This document shows, piece after piece, positions 1-9,205 of a DNA stretch of 64,000 bases. The notes below the pieces were generated by a model, which ran no database searches, was not told the origin of the DNA, and worked only from the letters and a program-made list of their open reading frames with translations. Origin of the DNA: Fen-1273 sp963837815 (GTDB taxonomy: Bacteria; Bacteroidota; Ignavibacteria; UBA10030; UBA6906); contig CAWIOS010000013.1 of assembly GCA_963837815.1 (NCBI GenBank), positions 124,001-188,000 of the forward strand. Reading direction: 5' to 3'. Position 1 is the stretch's first letter. Each line of letters begins with the position of its first letter. Both the position numbers and the translations under genes were made by a program.

Positions 1-236
1 TAACTAGCTCCCCTCCTCATCTGCGAATTCGGAGATCTTCATGTCTATCCGGAAGATTCATAATACATCTTCATCTTAGAGTATTCGATAGAATACAACG
101 CCACTGAGATGTATAGCCACTTCCGGCCAGAGCACCTCCACGGCATGGTGAACAACATAAATGTGCGCATGACCTCCTCAGGATCATGGCAAATGACAGG
201 AATAATCTCGACTGCAGGGAAATGTGACGGATGACG

Positions 237-315
237 TTGACTGTTCCCCAGAATGCGGATACATTACACTTGCGTTCTTTCAATGTAGGTGCTATCCCCG
301 GACGGTGACCGACCC
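237..315 (+). promoter_or_regulatory. promoter-leader module, copy 1
   Basis: TTG at 237-239, 20 bases, then TACATTAC at 260-267 approximates the Bacteroidota -33/-7 promoter (TTG-N19/20-TAnnTTTG). It is followed by a leader containing GTGCTATCC at 290-298. The TTG-to-GCTATCC distance (54) equals that of the copy at 3891 and is one more than at 55173. The hairpin in this copy is weaker than in the other two. It precedes the BNR propeller gene by about 120 bases. Confidence 0.5.
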
Positions 316-387
316 TCGTCATTCATCAAGTCGCAGTTGTTGCTTCGTGGACAGTTTCAGTGAGATCCACCCACAGGAGGAAGAACC

Positions 388-2514
388 ATGAAGGCCATTG
401 TCCTCCCTTTGGCAACCTTCGCAATTCTCCTTGCTTCAATTCCACCGTCAACTGATGCCCAGTGGGTTCATACGAATGGTCCTTATGGGTGCGGCATCAA
501 TGATATGACAGCCAGCAACAATAACATTTTCGCGCTTGCCTCTCCCGGTCTCTTTCGCTCGACGGATCAGGGCAGTAGTTGGATGGTCATTGGCCAAAAT
601 GTCGCGGGATTTACGATCGTTGCGGATGGTGACAAACTCTTCATCAGTCCAGGAGTCAGCCTCTCCACGGATGGTGGGGTCACCTGGAATGGTGCAATTA
701 CTGGAATTCCTTCGGACGGTGGAGTCGCGAAAGTGGCCATCGTGAACAAGACACTCTTTGCATGTGTGCTTGAACAATGGATTGGCACCACCCCGTATGG
801 TATTTATCGATCAACCGATGATGGCGCACAGTGGCTTGCTGTGTGGCGAGGAGGAAATTTCAACTGTATGACTGCTGATGTTACTCCTGCAGGAGATACA
901 GTTCTTTATGCCGGAACAGGGAGTGGTGATCTCTCTAACAGCAATTCGGGGGTATTTCTTTCGACTGACAATGGCGGGTCATGGAGCTCCATCGGGTTAG
1001 GGGATATGGACGTTCAGGCGATACTTGCCTTCCACCAACCGGCGGGAGCGTCAACAATCCTTGCCGGCACACGGGGAGGCATCTTTCGATCGACCAATAA
1101 AGGGCTGAGTTGGGATTCTGCGAACGTCGGGCTGGCAGATTCGAATGTGAGTGCGCTGGCAGCGCTCTCCGGCGATTCGGCAGGCTCGACAATCTTTGCT
1201 GGTACTCCAAGAGGTTCTCTTTACCGTTCAACGAACGGAGGTGAGCCATGGTGCAATGTCGGCAGAGGCCTCCTCTCGAACTCGTTGGGGGGATCTGTCT
1301 CTTCGATCAAAATCCTGGGAAGCGACGTCTTTGTGTGCACAAGCGCCGGGATTTTTCGCTCGACGGATGACGGCGATTCGTGGACGCTCCAGACGGAGGG
1401 TATGCCATTTGCGTGGGTCAATGCTCTCGCTGTTCATCCCAACGGGACCGAGAACGAGAGCATTTTCGCGGCTGCCTGTGGAGTGTTCCGAACCACCGAC
1501 AACGGAGAACACTGGGTCTCAACGAACAACGGCCTACAAAGCACTTACGTCAATGCGTTTGCGGTCAGTGGTGACAACATATACGTTGGAGCTCAAACGG
1601 GAGTTTACCGTTCCACGAATGACGGAGCTAGCTGGACTCTCGGCAACTCCGGCATGACAAATGATTGGATCTTCTCTCTCGCTGCCTTCGGTTCGAATGT
1701 CCTTGTGGGGTCGGGTGCAGATTGCATTTATCGGTCGACAGACTATGGCTCGAGCTGGAGCCAGGTCTATTCAGGAACATCAGGGAACAGTAATGTCCTT
1801 GGTTTCGCAATCATTGGCGCCAACGTCATTGCTGGAAGTCAAGATGGGATGTTTCGTTCGACGGACAGCGGGGCAACCTGGACCAGAACTGACCGCGGAG
1901 TGCCTTACCTGACCAGCTTCGCTGTTTCTGGAACGACTATTTATACGGGAATAGCCGGCTCCGGGGTGTTTGCGTCAATGGATTATGGAAATACTTGGGC
2001 CTCGATCAACAGTGGGTTGCCGTTGCTGAATTCCTATTTGTTTGCAGTGTCAGGTACAGATCTTTTTGTCGGCGGCAGCGGTATCTTTCTTTCGACAAAC
2101 GCCGGCGACAGTTGGACCCGAGTCGACAGCACGCTGACCGCACAAGCCCTTGTAGCCTCCAACACCAATCTGTTTGCCGCGGAAGGTGGTGTCTGGCGGC
2201 GCCCTTTGTCGGAGATGTCCGCGGTGCATGAGGTTACATCAACTGTTCCGAAGACGTTCTCACTCAGCCAGAACTACCCCAACCCCTTCAATCCGTCTAC
2301 CACCATCCGGTATGCTCTGCCGGGGAGGGCACATGTGACGTTATCCGTCTTCAATACTCTCGGCGAGCTCGTCTCGACCCTCGTAAACGACACGGAGGAG
2401 GCAGGCTATCACGATGTGATGCTTGACGGCACCAATCTCGCCAGCGGAGTCTACTTCTACCGACTTACCGCGGGGAGCTTCGCTCAGACGCGCAAGTTAT
2501 TGATCGTCAAATAG
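388..2514 (+). CDS. secreted BNR/Asp-box beta-propeller protein with T9SS sorting domain
   Basis: This 708-residue exported protein has a signal peptide of about 24 residues ending before QWVH. The body carries more than ten repeats of the Asp-box type (RSTDxGxxW), for example near residues 58, 290 and 330, which is the sialidase/Ycf48-like propeller signature. The last ~85 residues hold the type IX secretion sorting domain (SLSQNYPNPFNPST, then ASGVYFYRL and a final KLLIVK), so it should cross the outer membrane and be surface-attached or released. AGGAGG lies 8 bases before the ATG. No sialidase catalytic Arg triad or Tyr/Glu pair could be assigned, so a binding or adhesive propeller is as likely as an enzyme. 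It is preceded by the promoter-leader module. Confidence 0.85.
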   Translation: MKAIVLPLATFAILLASIPPSTDAQWVHTNGPYGCGINDMTASNNNIFALASPGLFRSTDQGSSWMVIGQNVAGFTIVADGDKLFISPGVSLSTDGGVTWNGAITGIPSDGGVAKVAIVNKTLFACVLEQWIGTTPYGIYRSTDDGAQWLAVWRGGNFNCMTADVTPAGDTVLYAGTGSGDLSNSNSGVFLSTDNGGSWSSIGLGDMDVQAILAFHQPAGASTILAGTRGGIFRSTNKGLSWDSANVGLADSNVSALAALSGDSAGSTIFAGTPRGSLYRSTNGGEPWCNVGRGLLSNSLGGSVSSIKILGSDVFVCTSAGIFRSTDDGDSWTLQTEGMPFAWVNALAVHPNGTENESIFAAACGVFRTTDNGEHWVSTNNGLQSTYVNAFAVSGDNIYVGAQTGVYRSTNDGASWTLGNSGMTNDWIFSLAAFGSNVLVGSGADCIYRSTDYGSSWSQVYSGTSGNSNVLGFAIIGANVIAGSQDGMFRSTDSGATWTRTDRGVPYLTSFAVSGTTIYTGIAGSGVFASMDYGNTWASINSGLPLLNSYLFAVSGTDLFVGGSGIFLSTNAGDSWTRVDSTLTAQALVASNTNLFAAEGGVWRRPLSEMSAVHEVTSTVPKTFSLSQNYPNPFNPSTTIRYALPGRAHVTLSVFNTLGELVSTLVNDTEEAGYHDVMLDGTNLASGVYFYRLTAGSFAQTRKLLIVK

Positions 2515-2588
2515 AATCAACCGATTGGCAATCGAATGGGCTCGGAACGTTTCGGGCCTTCGCGAATTTGCTCAATTAACACCTATTG

Positions 2589-2628
2589 TGACCAGGATCA
2601 GGGTTCGCTGCGACCGCCGTCCCCCCGC
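2589..2628 (+). repeat. dispersed intergenic repeat, copy 1
   Basis: GTGACCAGGATCAGGGTTCG followed by a C-rich stretch ending in CCGTCCCCCCG. Related copies lie at 15041-15092 and 17711-17752, sharing the core TGACCAnnATCAGGGTTCG and a downstream CCGTCCnCCCC. The 265-base gap between the propeller gene and the next gene holds nothing else recognisable apart from the short tandem repeat at 2694. Confidence 0.55.
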
Positions 2629-2693
2629 AATTCGAGCTGGTTTAAAGGGTCTTAGGAAGTCGAGAAGGCCACGAAGCAGCGATCGTAGCCCTT

Positions 2694-2715
2694 TTGATTG
2701 ACAGTTGATTGACAG
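2694..2715 (+). repeat. 11-bp perfect tandem duplication
   Basis: TTGATTGACAG is repeated twice head to tail in the gap between convergent genes. Function unknown; most likely replication slippage. Confidence 0.6.
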
Positions 2716-2779
2716 ATTCTCTCGGTACATTCCCCCGCACCATACCCGAGTCATCGCCCCTCCGCGGAACCGCCACCCC

Positions 2780-3580
2780 TTACTCCGACTGAGGGTTGCA
2801 GAGTAGGAGATCGTGTCTTAACGTCTTCTCCATGAACCGATCTGGGCCCAGTCGAATGATCTGAGCGCGATCACGGTGTTGCCAGGTTGGCAATCGCACG
2901 GGATGTAGGTCCTTCGCCGAGATCAATTCGGCGATACTCGATTGATATCGAATGTTGGGTTTCTCGGAGCCATCCTTGTCAGAAATGAATTGACCACCAG
3001 GGGGTACCCTTGCGGTTGCCTCAAGCGTCTTTTTGCTGATTGCGACAATGCCGTTCCCGACCAGTTCGACAAGCTCGCCGTGATGAATCGTCTTCACATA
3101 GATCGTGTCGTTGGTTGCCATGATCTCAGAAACCGAGTACTCGCGTAGTGCGGGATGGCGAAGAAGTCCCGCTCGATGGGTCTTCACGTCGTAGTAGCCG
3201 ATCCCGCCTACGCCGCGAGCCCCTTCTCCCGAGTAAAAACCGAATCCAACCCAGACTCTGTCGCGATCGACGCAGGCGGTTGCGATGAAGGTTTCTTCGT
3301 CGAGGTAGTTTTCCGTATCGGCATCAGGAAAGTAGCATAGCAGCATAGAGACGGACATGCACGGGAAAACTGCAACCGATTCAGCTCTGGCTTCAAGCAA
3401 CGGTCCCCCATCTCTCGGTACGAAGCGGCTCGTTAGAACGAGTCCCGCGAATGAGTAAGCCCGTCCATCCAGGCGCAGCGTTGTGTCGATCTGCGCGCGG
3501 CACTCGCTGGAGGCGAGCGCGAAGAGTACGTAGGCAACGAACGCGAATCGCGTCAAAGATGAGACGGTCGATCTGATCAT
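2780..3580 (-). CDS. secreted protein of unknown function
   Basis: A 266-residue protein with a clear signal peptide (hydrophobic stretch at residues 10-25, cleavage near CRAQ). GGAGGAGG stands just upstream of the ATG, so the start is secure. The mature part has no family I recognise. It is rich in beta-type segments and contains VWVGFGFYSGEG, which fits a propeller or an outer-membrane-associated beta protein. There is no T9SS tail. It is convergent with the BNR propeller gene. Its start codon overlaps (ATGA) the stop of a short upstream reading frame at 3577-3684, so it may once have been the second gene of an operon. Confidence 0.7.
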   Translation of the reverse strand: MIRSTVSSLTRFAFVAYVLFALASSECRAQIDTTLRLDGRAYSFAGLVLTSRFVPRDGGPLLEARAESVAVFPCMSVSMLLCYFPDADTENYLDEETFIATACVDRDRVWVGFGFYSGEGARGVGGIGYYDVKTHRAGLLRHPALREYSVSEIMATNDTIYVKTIHHGELVELVGNGIVAISKKTLEATARVPPGGQFISDKDGSEKPNIRYQSSIAELISAKDLHPVRLPTWQHRDRAQIIRLGPDRFMEKTLRHDLLLCNPQSE

Positions 3581-3684
3581 TCGGCCTCCTCCGTGTACTC
3601 GTTCAGCACCGAGTCCGACAAGTGAGTCAAGTGATTCTCGGCATCAAGTTCCCGCAGACTTTCGTACGAGAGATACGTGCACAT
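3577..3684 (-). pseudogene. remnant reading frame coupled to the downstream gene
   Basis: A 35-codon frame (MCTYLSYESLRELDAENHL...) ends in an ATGA overlap with the next gene. Upstream, about 45 further codons look coding in another frame, including HQGFLLRMVRERLFLREVSD at about 3730-3795. This suggests the 3' end of a frameshifted gene. The family is not recognised. It could equally be a short leader peptide for translational coupling. Confidence 0.3.
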
Positions 3685-3890
3685 CTCCGACAGTGGCCCA
3701 CGCTCCAGAAGCGAGAAGATTGGCCGTCAGAGACCTCACGCAAGAAGAGCCGCTCCCGTACCATACGGAGAAGGAATCCTTGGTGCAAGTGTGCGCTGGA
3801 GACGCGCCTTCCACGACGTGATCTATTAAGCGTCGAAGACGTCGGAATATCAGGTTTCTATACGATTGCGCTCCCGTGTGACCCGCAGCC

Positions 3891-3967
3891 TTGACAGTTG
3901 GATGGCGACGGAGTAACTTGCACCTGTGTTCCTTGACAGTCGGCGCTATCCACGGATGGTGGCCGAC
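3891..3967 (+). promoter_or_regulatory. promoter-leader module, copy 2 (with hairpin)
   Basis: TTG at 3891, 20 bases, then TAACTTGC at 3914-3921. GCTATCC begins 54 bases after the TTG. The hairpin at 3939-3967 pairs GTCGGC with GCCGAC around an imperfect inner stem (TATCC/GGATG), and a T-rich stretch (TTCTGTCTTTTCC) follows. It lies 35 bases before the ATG of the hybrid gene. Confidence 0.55.
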
Positions 3968-4001
3968 TTCTGTCTTTTCCTTGTCCAGAGAATCTCTTGA
4001 T

Positions 4002-4502
4002 ATGAAACCCTCTGTCCTGACTTTGCTCGTGGGAACCACTGTGATATTCGCTGGTCGATCAGAATTGCGAGCGCAATGGGTTCAGACAAGTGGCCCATCC
4101 GGAGGTCCTGTCATGGCTGTTTCGTTCAAACCAAATGGGTACACCACCGTCTCGCCGTACTTGATTGCCCAAGGCGCTCAACAAATAATCGACTTTCTTA
4201 AGAAGACCTTCGGTGCTCGTGAATTGCAGCGCTTCGATAAGCCAAACGGCTCTGTCGCCCATGCTGAAGTGCAGATAGGTGATACTGTCGTGATGATCGG
4301 TGATCCGGAAGCGAATTGGCCACCCGTTTCGGCGCACTTGCATGTCTACGTTGAGAATGTTGACGATTGTTATCAACGAGCGCTTGAGGCTGGCGGAGTC
4401 TCGGTCCAAGCGCCGGAGCGTAAAAGAGAGGAACCGAATCGTCGAGCTGGAGTCAGGGATCCTGCCGGCAACACCTGGTGGATTGCAACGAAGGTCGTCT
4501 AA
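4002..4502 (+). CDS. hybrid: BNR-type signal peptide fused to VOC/PhnB-like domain
   Basis: 166 residues. Residues 1-25 are a signal peptide, followed by QWVQTSGPSGG, which copies the mature N-terminus of the propeller protein at 388 (QWVHTNGPYG). From about residue 42 on (FKPNGYTTVSPYLIAQGAQQ) it is a complete VOC-superfamily domain of the PhnB/glyoxalase type, containing VAHAEVQIGDTVVMIGD and a C-terminal AGVRDPAGNTWWIAT. PhnB-like proteins are normally cytosolic, so the export signal looks acquired by recombination with a secreted propeller gene whose promoter-leader it also carries. An internal start (GTCATGGCTGTTTCG, 4113) could still give the native cytosolic protein. Confidence 0.75.
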   Translation: MKPSVLTLLVGTTVIFAGRSELRAQWVQTSGPSGGPVMAVSFKPNGYTTVSPYLIAQGAQQIIDFLKKTFGARELQRFDKPNGSVAHAEVQIGDTVVMIGDPEANWPPVSAHLHVYVENVDDCYQRALEAGGVSVQAPERKREEPNRRAGVRDPAGNTWWIATKVV

Positions 4503-4607
4503 TGCCGATCGCCAGGCAACATCGTTCACTCTTGGTACGCTCAGCATGGAAGGATTATGCAGGTAGCTAGGACAAATGTGAACTACTCTTGACAATGGAG
4601 GTTTGTG

Positions 4608-5600
4608 ATGAGACGACTATATCTGGTTGTGCCTCTTCTGTTGTTCTGTGCAGTGTCTGCTGGCGCTCAGACAAGGAGTTCAGCAGGAACATTGCCGGGC
4701 AAAGGATTGGGCCAGCATCCGTTCTTGTATGTTGGAGAGTGGGATACGCGTCATCCGGAAGCGCAATCAATGTTCCTCGTGAGAGATGGAAGAGTCGTAT
4801 GGCAGTATTCGATTCCGCAACGTACTGAAACAGGAGGGATCCAGGAGTTTGATGATGTTACCATGCTTTCCAATGGCAATATCGTCTACGCATGCATGTC
4901 GGGTGCGGGAATCATCACTCCCGAAAAGAACATAGTGTGGGAATTCAAATGTCCCAAGGGCACGGAAACGCACTCGTGCCAGCCTATTGGCAAGGACAGC
5001 GTGCTAATGGTGCTCAATGCCAATCCTCCCAAAGTGTTGATCATCAATACAGCTTCCGGCAAGATCCTGAAGGAGATTCTGATCCCCACATCATCCACCA
5101 ACACTCATGGGCAGTATCGCCACGTGCGGATAACTCCGAACCGCACAATCATGGTGGGGTTAATGGCAGAAGGCAAGGTGGTTGAGTACACCCTCGAAGG
5201 TAGGGAAGTCTGGTCGGTCAATGCAAAATCTCCCTGGTCCGCTATCCGGCTTCATAATGGAAGTACACTCATCTCCGGCGATGGCGCCGGGTATACGCGG
5301 GAGGTGAACATGAGGGGCGAAACCGTCTGGGAGTTTACGAGGGAGGATGCGCCGTTTACGATAGGCAATACGCAAACCGCAAACAGGCTGGCAAATGGCA
5401 ATACGGTCATATGCAATTGGATCGCCGGAAATCCCAAGACTGAGGAATGGCCTGGAACCGTTCAAGTCTTCGAAGTAACGCCGGACAAGAAAATAGTTTG
5501 GGAACTATCATCGTGGGATAACCCCGACCTGGGCCCCGCAACGTACATCCAACTGCTCGATGAACCCGGAAATCCGGATAACGGTGAACTGCAGCGGTAG
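4608..5600 (+). CDS. exported beta-propeller (PQQ/arylsulfotransferase-like) protein
   Basis: 330 residues with a signal peptide (MRRLYLVVPLLLF..., cleavage near GAQ). GGAGG sits 9 bases before the ATG; an in-frame GTG immediately before it is less likely. Repeated blades of the type DGRVVWQY, KNIVWEF, GREVWSV, GETVWEFT and KKIVWEL are those of ASST/PQQ-like seven-bladed propellers. Such proteins often accompany secreted glycoside hydrolases in Bacteroidota, and here a GH2 gene follows. No T9SS tail is present, so it is likely periplasmic. Substrate unknown. Confidence 0.7.
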   Translation: MRRLYLVVPLLLFCAVSAGAQTRSSAGTLPGKGLGQHPFLYVGEWDTRHPEAQSMFLVRDGRVVWQYSIPQRTETGGIQEFDDVTMLSNGNIVYACMSGAGIITPEKNIVWEFKCPKGTETHSCQPIGKDSVLMVLNANPPKVLIINTASGKILKEILIPTSSTNTHGQYRHVRITPNRTIMVGLMAEGKVVEYTLEGREVWSVNAKSPWSAIRLHNGSTLISGDGAGYTREVNMRGETVWEFTREDAPFTIGNTQTANRLANGNTVICNWIAGNPKTEEWPGTVQVFEVTPDKKIVWELSSWDNPDLGPATYIQLLDEPGNPDNGELQR

Positions 5601-5678
5601 GAAGGACTGTAACAACAAGGGCCCTGGGAGGCTTTCAAGGGTCCATGAGGCCGGTGCCATTCCGAGCAAAACAATTCT

Positions 5679-5846
5679 ATGGGAAAAATGAATCGGGTTA
5701 TGGCTCTCATGTGCTTCCTTGCGCATGCAATGATGGGTCTCTATGCTCAACCTGACACTCTCAGTTACCAACCAGAGCTTTTGCCGGATGGTGTCGATCG
5801 GGCCCATTGGTTCATGCGCAACGCACGAAATCGGCAAATCGTCTGA
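5679..5846 (+). pseudogene. 55-codon signal-peptide ORF, probable truncated secreted enzyme
   Basis: ATG at 5679 (or 5688) opens a 55-codon frame. It has a good signal peptide (VMALMCFLAHAMMGLYAQ) and about 30 further residues (DTLSYQPELLPDGVDRAHWF...), then a TGA. The GH2 gene starts 43 bases later. It looks like the 5' end of a lost secreted gene, or a small secreted peptide in the same transcript. It matches no family I recognise. Confidence 0.4.
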
Positions 5847-5889
5847 TCAAGAGGAGCATCAGCTGTTCTCCCAGCAAAGGAAAAGAAAA

Positions 5890-8772
5890 ATGAAATCCAT
5901 TCCCGCCTGTGCAATGTTTGTATCGCTCTTCATGATGGCCTGTCCGGCGAGGGGACAAGAACAGTCCCCTGCGAGGGAAAAGCGACTGATGGATTTTGGC
6001 TGGCGCTTTGCTCTCGGGCATGCCTACGACACCAAAAGGGATTTCGATCATGGCAGTGGATACTTCTCATACTTTGCAAAAACGGGATATGGTGACGGGG
6101 CCGCATCAAAGGATTTTGATGACCGCGGCTGGCGGACACTTGACCTGCCGCACGATTGGTGTGTTGAACTCCCATTCGACGAACGCGGCAGCTACAGCCA
6201 TGGATACAAAGCAATGGGGCGGAACTTCCCAGAAAACAGCGTTGGCTGGTATCGCAAGACCTTTTCCATCCTGGAATCTGACTTGGGCAAACGTGTCGTT
6301 GTCGAATTCGATGGTGTCTTCCGGAATTCCATCGTGTGGGTCAATGGTTTCTATCTTGGTACCGAACACAGCGGCTACGCAGGTTTCAGTTATGACATTA
6401 CCGATTATCTCAATTACGGCGGGGATAATGTCATTGCCGTCCGTGTTGACGCTACAATGGAAGAAGGCTGGTTCTATGAAGGAGCCGGCATCTACCGGCA
6501 TGTGTGGCTTACAAAACAGTCTCCTCTTCATGTTATCAAAGACGGCACATTTGTTACGACGGAGTTCAGGGAGAACACCGCAGTGATCAACGTACGCACT
6601 ACAGTGATCAATGAATCAAACAAGAACGCGACGTTCGACATCGAGGAATCTGTCATTGATTCATCAGGGAGAACCATTGCGGCCGGTTCCCGGAAGAATG
6701 TGTCTCTCAAACCTGGCAAGGAGGAAGAATACACCAGTCAATACATCGTTGCCCATCCAAAGGTCTGGTCCCTGGATACGCCGTACCTGCATAAACTGAA
6801 AACGGTGATTCGCTCCGGCAAGACGATCGTGGACACGTATGGAACGACGTTCGGCATACGTACCGTTCGCTTTGACCCCAATGAAGGTTTCTTCCTTAAC
6901 GGAAAACATCTGAAGATCCTGGGCACGGCCGACCATCAGGATCATGCCGGAGTCGGTATTGCCGTTCCCGATGGCTTGCAGGAATTCCGCATCAAACGAT
7001 TGAAAGAAATGGGCAGTAACGCGATCCGGACCGCACACAATCCGCCTGCGCCGGAATTGTTGGATGCATGCGACCGCGTCGGGATGCTTGTCCTGGATGA
7101 GAACCGGTTGATGGGTATTAACAAGGAACACCTTGATTGTTTGGAACGATTCATGAAGCGCGACCGGAATCATCCGTGCGTTGTCCTGTGGTCGCTCGGT
7201 AATGAAGAATGGGCGATTGAAAGTAACATCAAGGGGGCCCGCGTAGGGGCCACCATGCAGGCGTTCGCACAGCGCCTTGACTCATCACGCGCGATCACGG
7301 CTGCTATAAGCGGCGGCTGGGATAACGGCACTGGAATGGTTATGCAAGTGATGGGATATAACTATATCCTCCAGGGTGATATCGACGAACATCACAGAAA
7401 ATTCCCCCGGCAGTCCGGAATTGGCACGGAAGAAGGTAATACGTGCGGCACACGAGGCACGTACGTATCGGACGATTCCAGGGCGCACATGGCTGCCCGG
7501 TCGCGCGTGAATGAGGGTACTGAGATCGGCTGGAAGTTCTATTCTGCCCGTCCCTTTTTGTCTGGACTCTTCTATTGGACCGGTTTCGACTATCGGGGCG
7601 AGATGAATCCGTACGACTGGCCTGCCATCAGCTCGCAGTATGGCATTCTTGATCTGTGCGGCTTCCCCAAAGACATTTTCTACTACCTGAAATCCTGGTG
7701 GGGAAAAGACCCTGTGTTGCATATTGTTTCTGACTGGAATTCCAAAGGCCACGCAGAGGAGCAAATCACAGTAACTGCCTATAGCAATTGCGAACAGGTC
7801 GAGCTGCTGCTGAACAACAAAAGCCTTGGTAGGAAAGACATGCCGCAAAACGGTCATCTTGAATGGACGATGAGCTACCAGCCGGGTGTCCTGTCAGCTC
7901 GCGGCTACAAGGCAAACAAGACAATTCTGGAAAGCAGAATTGAACTGTGCGGACCTGCAGCGTCTGTTCAATTGGTTCCCGATCGCACCGGCATCAAAGC
8001 TGACGGCGAAGACGTTTCGGTCATCACCGTGCAGGCCACAGATCTTCATGGTATCATTCAGGCTGACGACAGTAGCCAAATTTGTTTCACATTGGACGGA
8101 CCAGGAAGGATCATCGGAGTGGGCAACGGTGATCCTTCGAGTCACGAGCCCGACCGGTTCTTCGAAACAGTACGAATCTCGCACATTGAGAACCTGAAAG
8201 AACTGGTTGTGAGTGGTCTTAACGGTCGGTCCGAAGTAGATCCGGGGGTTGATGTCTCGGCCTGGAAGCCGGCCCTGAAGAGCAAACGCAGCGACGATTG
8301 GCGCGCCTATATTGACACGCTCCTCGTCGTTCGGGGGACCTTTGTCCTGGACGATATCACGAACGAAACCGAAATTAACCTGTTCACAAAGAGCATAGTT
8401 GAGAATCAGTGTGTCTACGTAAACGGACATTTGCTTGCCTCCAATATCAAGCGTGATGCTCCAAACCAGTCCTTCCGGCTCGACCACAAGATGGTCAAGC
8501 TTGGACAAAATGTGTATGCTGTTGTTGGGAAACGGTTCAGGAGGACCCACCAATGGGATGAACCAAATACAGATCCGGGTTTGGTCCAGACAGTCTCTCC
8601 GTCACCCCAATGGAAACGTCGCTTGTTCCACGGTCTGGCTCAGGTTATCGTGCAATCGACGAGACAACCCGGAGAGCTGATTCTGCGAGCAACGGCGGAA
8701 GGATTGCAGGAGGCAGTGACGCGGATTCAAACTCAACCCGTCACTCCGTGTCCTGCTGTTCCCGAAAAGTGA
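5890..8772 (+). CDS. GH2 beta-galactosidase-like glycoside hydrolase (DUF4982 type)
   Basis: 960 residues. The start is placed at the ATG before MKSIPACAM because a normal signal peptide follows (cleavage near ARGQ). Domain order: sugar-binding jelly roll (~60-230, with DLPHDW and WYRKTF), Ig-like domain, TIM barrel with acid/base Glu439 in WSLGNEE, and probable nucleophile Glu514 in IGTEEGNTCG. Then a GH2 C5/DUF4982-like Ig domain (DRTGIKADGEDVSVITV) and an extra C-terminal jelly-roll-like segment (~790-920). It should release terminal beta-linked sugars, most likely galactose, in the periplasm. It pairs with the upstream propeller and the GH92 enzyme downstream. Confidence 0.88.
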   Translation: MKSIPACAMFVSLFMMACPARGQEQSPAREKRLMDFGWRFALGHAYDTKRDFDHGSGYFSYFAKTGYGDGAASKDFDDRGWRTLDLPHDWCVELPFDERGSYSHGYKAMGRNFPENSVGWYRKTFSILESDLGKRVVVEFDGVFRNSIVWVNGFYLGTEHSGYAGFSYDITDYLNYGGDNVIAVRVDATMEEGWFYEGAGIYRHVWLTKQSPLHVIKDGTFVTTEFRENTAVINVRTTVINESNKNATFDIEESVIDSSGRTIAAGSRKNVSLKPGKEEEYTSQYIVAHPKVWSLDTPYLHKLKTVIRSGKTIVDTYGTTFGIRTVRFDPNEGFFLNGKHLKILGTADHQDHAGVGIAVPDGLQEFRIKRLKEMGSNAIRTAHNPPAPELLDACDRVGMLVLDENRLMGINKEHLDCLERFMKRDRNHPCVVLWSLGNEEWAIESNIKGARVGATMQAFAQRLDSSRAITAAISGGWDNGTGMVMQVMGYNYILQGDIDEHHRKFPRQSGIGTEEGNTCGTRGTYVSDDSRAHMAARSRVNEGTEIGWKFYSARPFLSGLFYWTGFDYRGEMNPYDWPAISSQYGILDLCGFPKDIFYYLKSWWGKDPVLHIVSDWNSKGHAEEQITVTAYSNCEQVELLLNNKSLGRKDMPQNGHLEWTMSYQPGVLSARGYKANKTILESRIELCGPAASVQLVPDRTGIKADGEDVSVITVQATDLHGIIQADDSSQICFTLDGPGRIIGVGNGDPSSHEPDRFFETVRISHIENLKELVVSGLNGRSEVDPGVDVSAWKPALKSKRSDDWRAYIDTLLVVRGTFVLDDITNETEINLFTKSIVENQCVYVNGHLLASNIKRDAPNQSFRLDHKMVKLGQNVYAVVGKRFRRTHQWDEPNTDPGLVQTVSPSPQWKRRLFHGLAQVIVQSTRQPGELILRATAEGLQEAVTRIQTQPVTPCPAVPEK

Positions 8773-8911
8773 AGGGATGGGCCCGGGAGGATAGTAGTGC
8801 CATGCGAGATCATGGTATGGTTGGCCAAGAGCTTGCTTCTGTTCCATACTATTCCGAGGCATCTGTCTGCGTGCATGACGTATCGGAGAGTCCCGTCCGC
8901 CCCGCCAGAAG

Positions 8912-8942
8912 TGCCCGGATCGATTCAGATTCGGGCATTTTT
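8912..8942 (+). terminator. rho-independent terminator after GH2
   Basis: TGCCCG at 8912-8917 pairs with CGGGCA at 8932-8937, followed by a run of five T. It lies 140 bases after the GH2 stop. The rest of 8773-9205 holds no recognisable gene. Confidence 0.7.
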
Positions 8943-9205
8943 GCTTTTGGTGGGAGCCTTTCAATCGAGCAGGTGCCATGGTTTTGGATATTCCTTTCAA
9001 CACCTGGCTTGCCCGGTTTGCTGTTGAACGCGGTGAATAAACAGGCTGCGCAGCAGTGAGTCAGCGGTGTTGCCTGGCCCAAGCTGGACTGCAAGCAATA
9101 CTTTTTTGCTGAAGATCTTATGTTTAGAATCAACTCGCGTTTCCCATTTCAGTCCAGCGCCGACAGCCATTTTTTCCAGCGCAGCCCGTCGGGCGCGCCG
9201 CGCGA

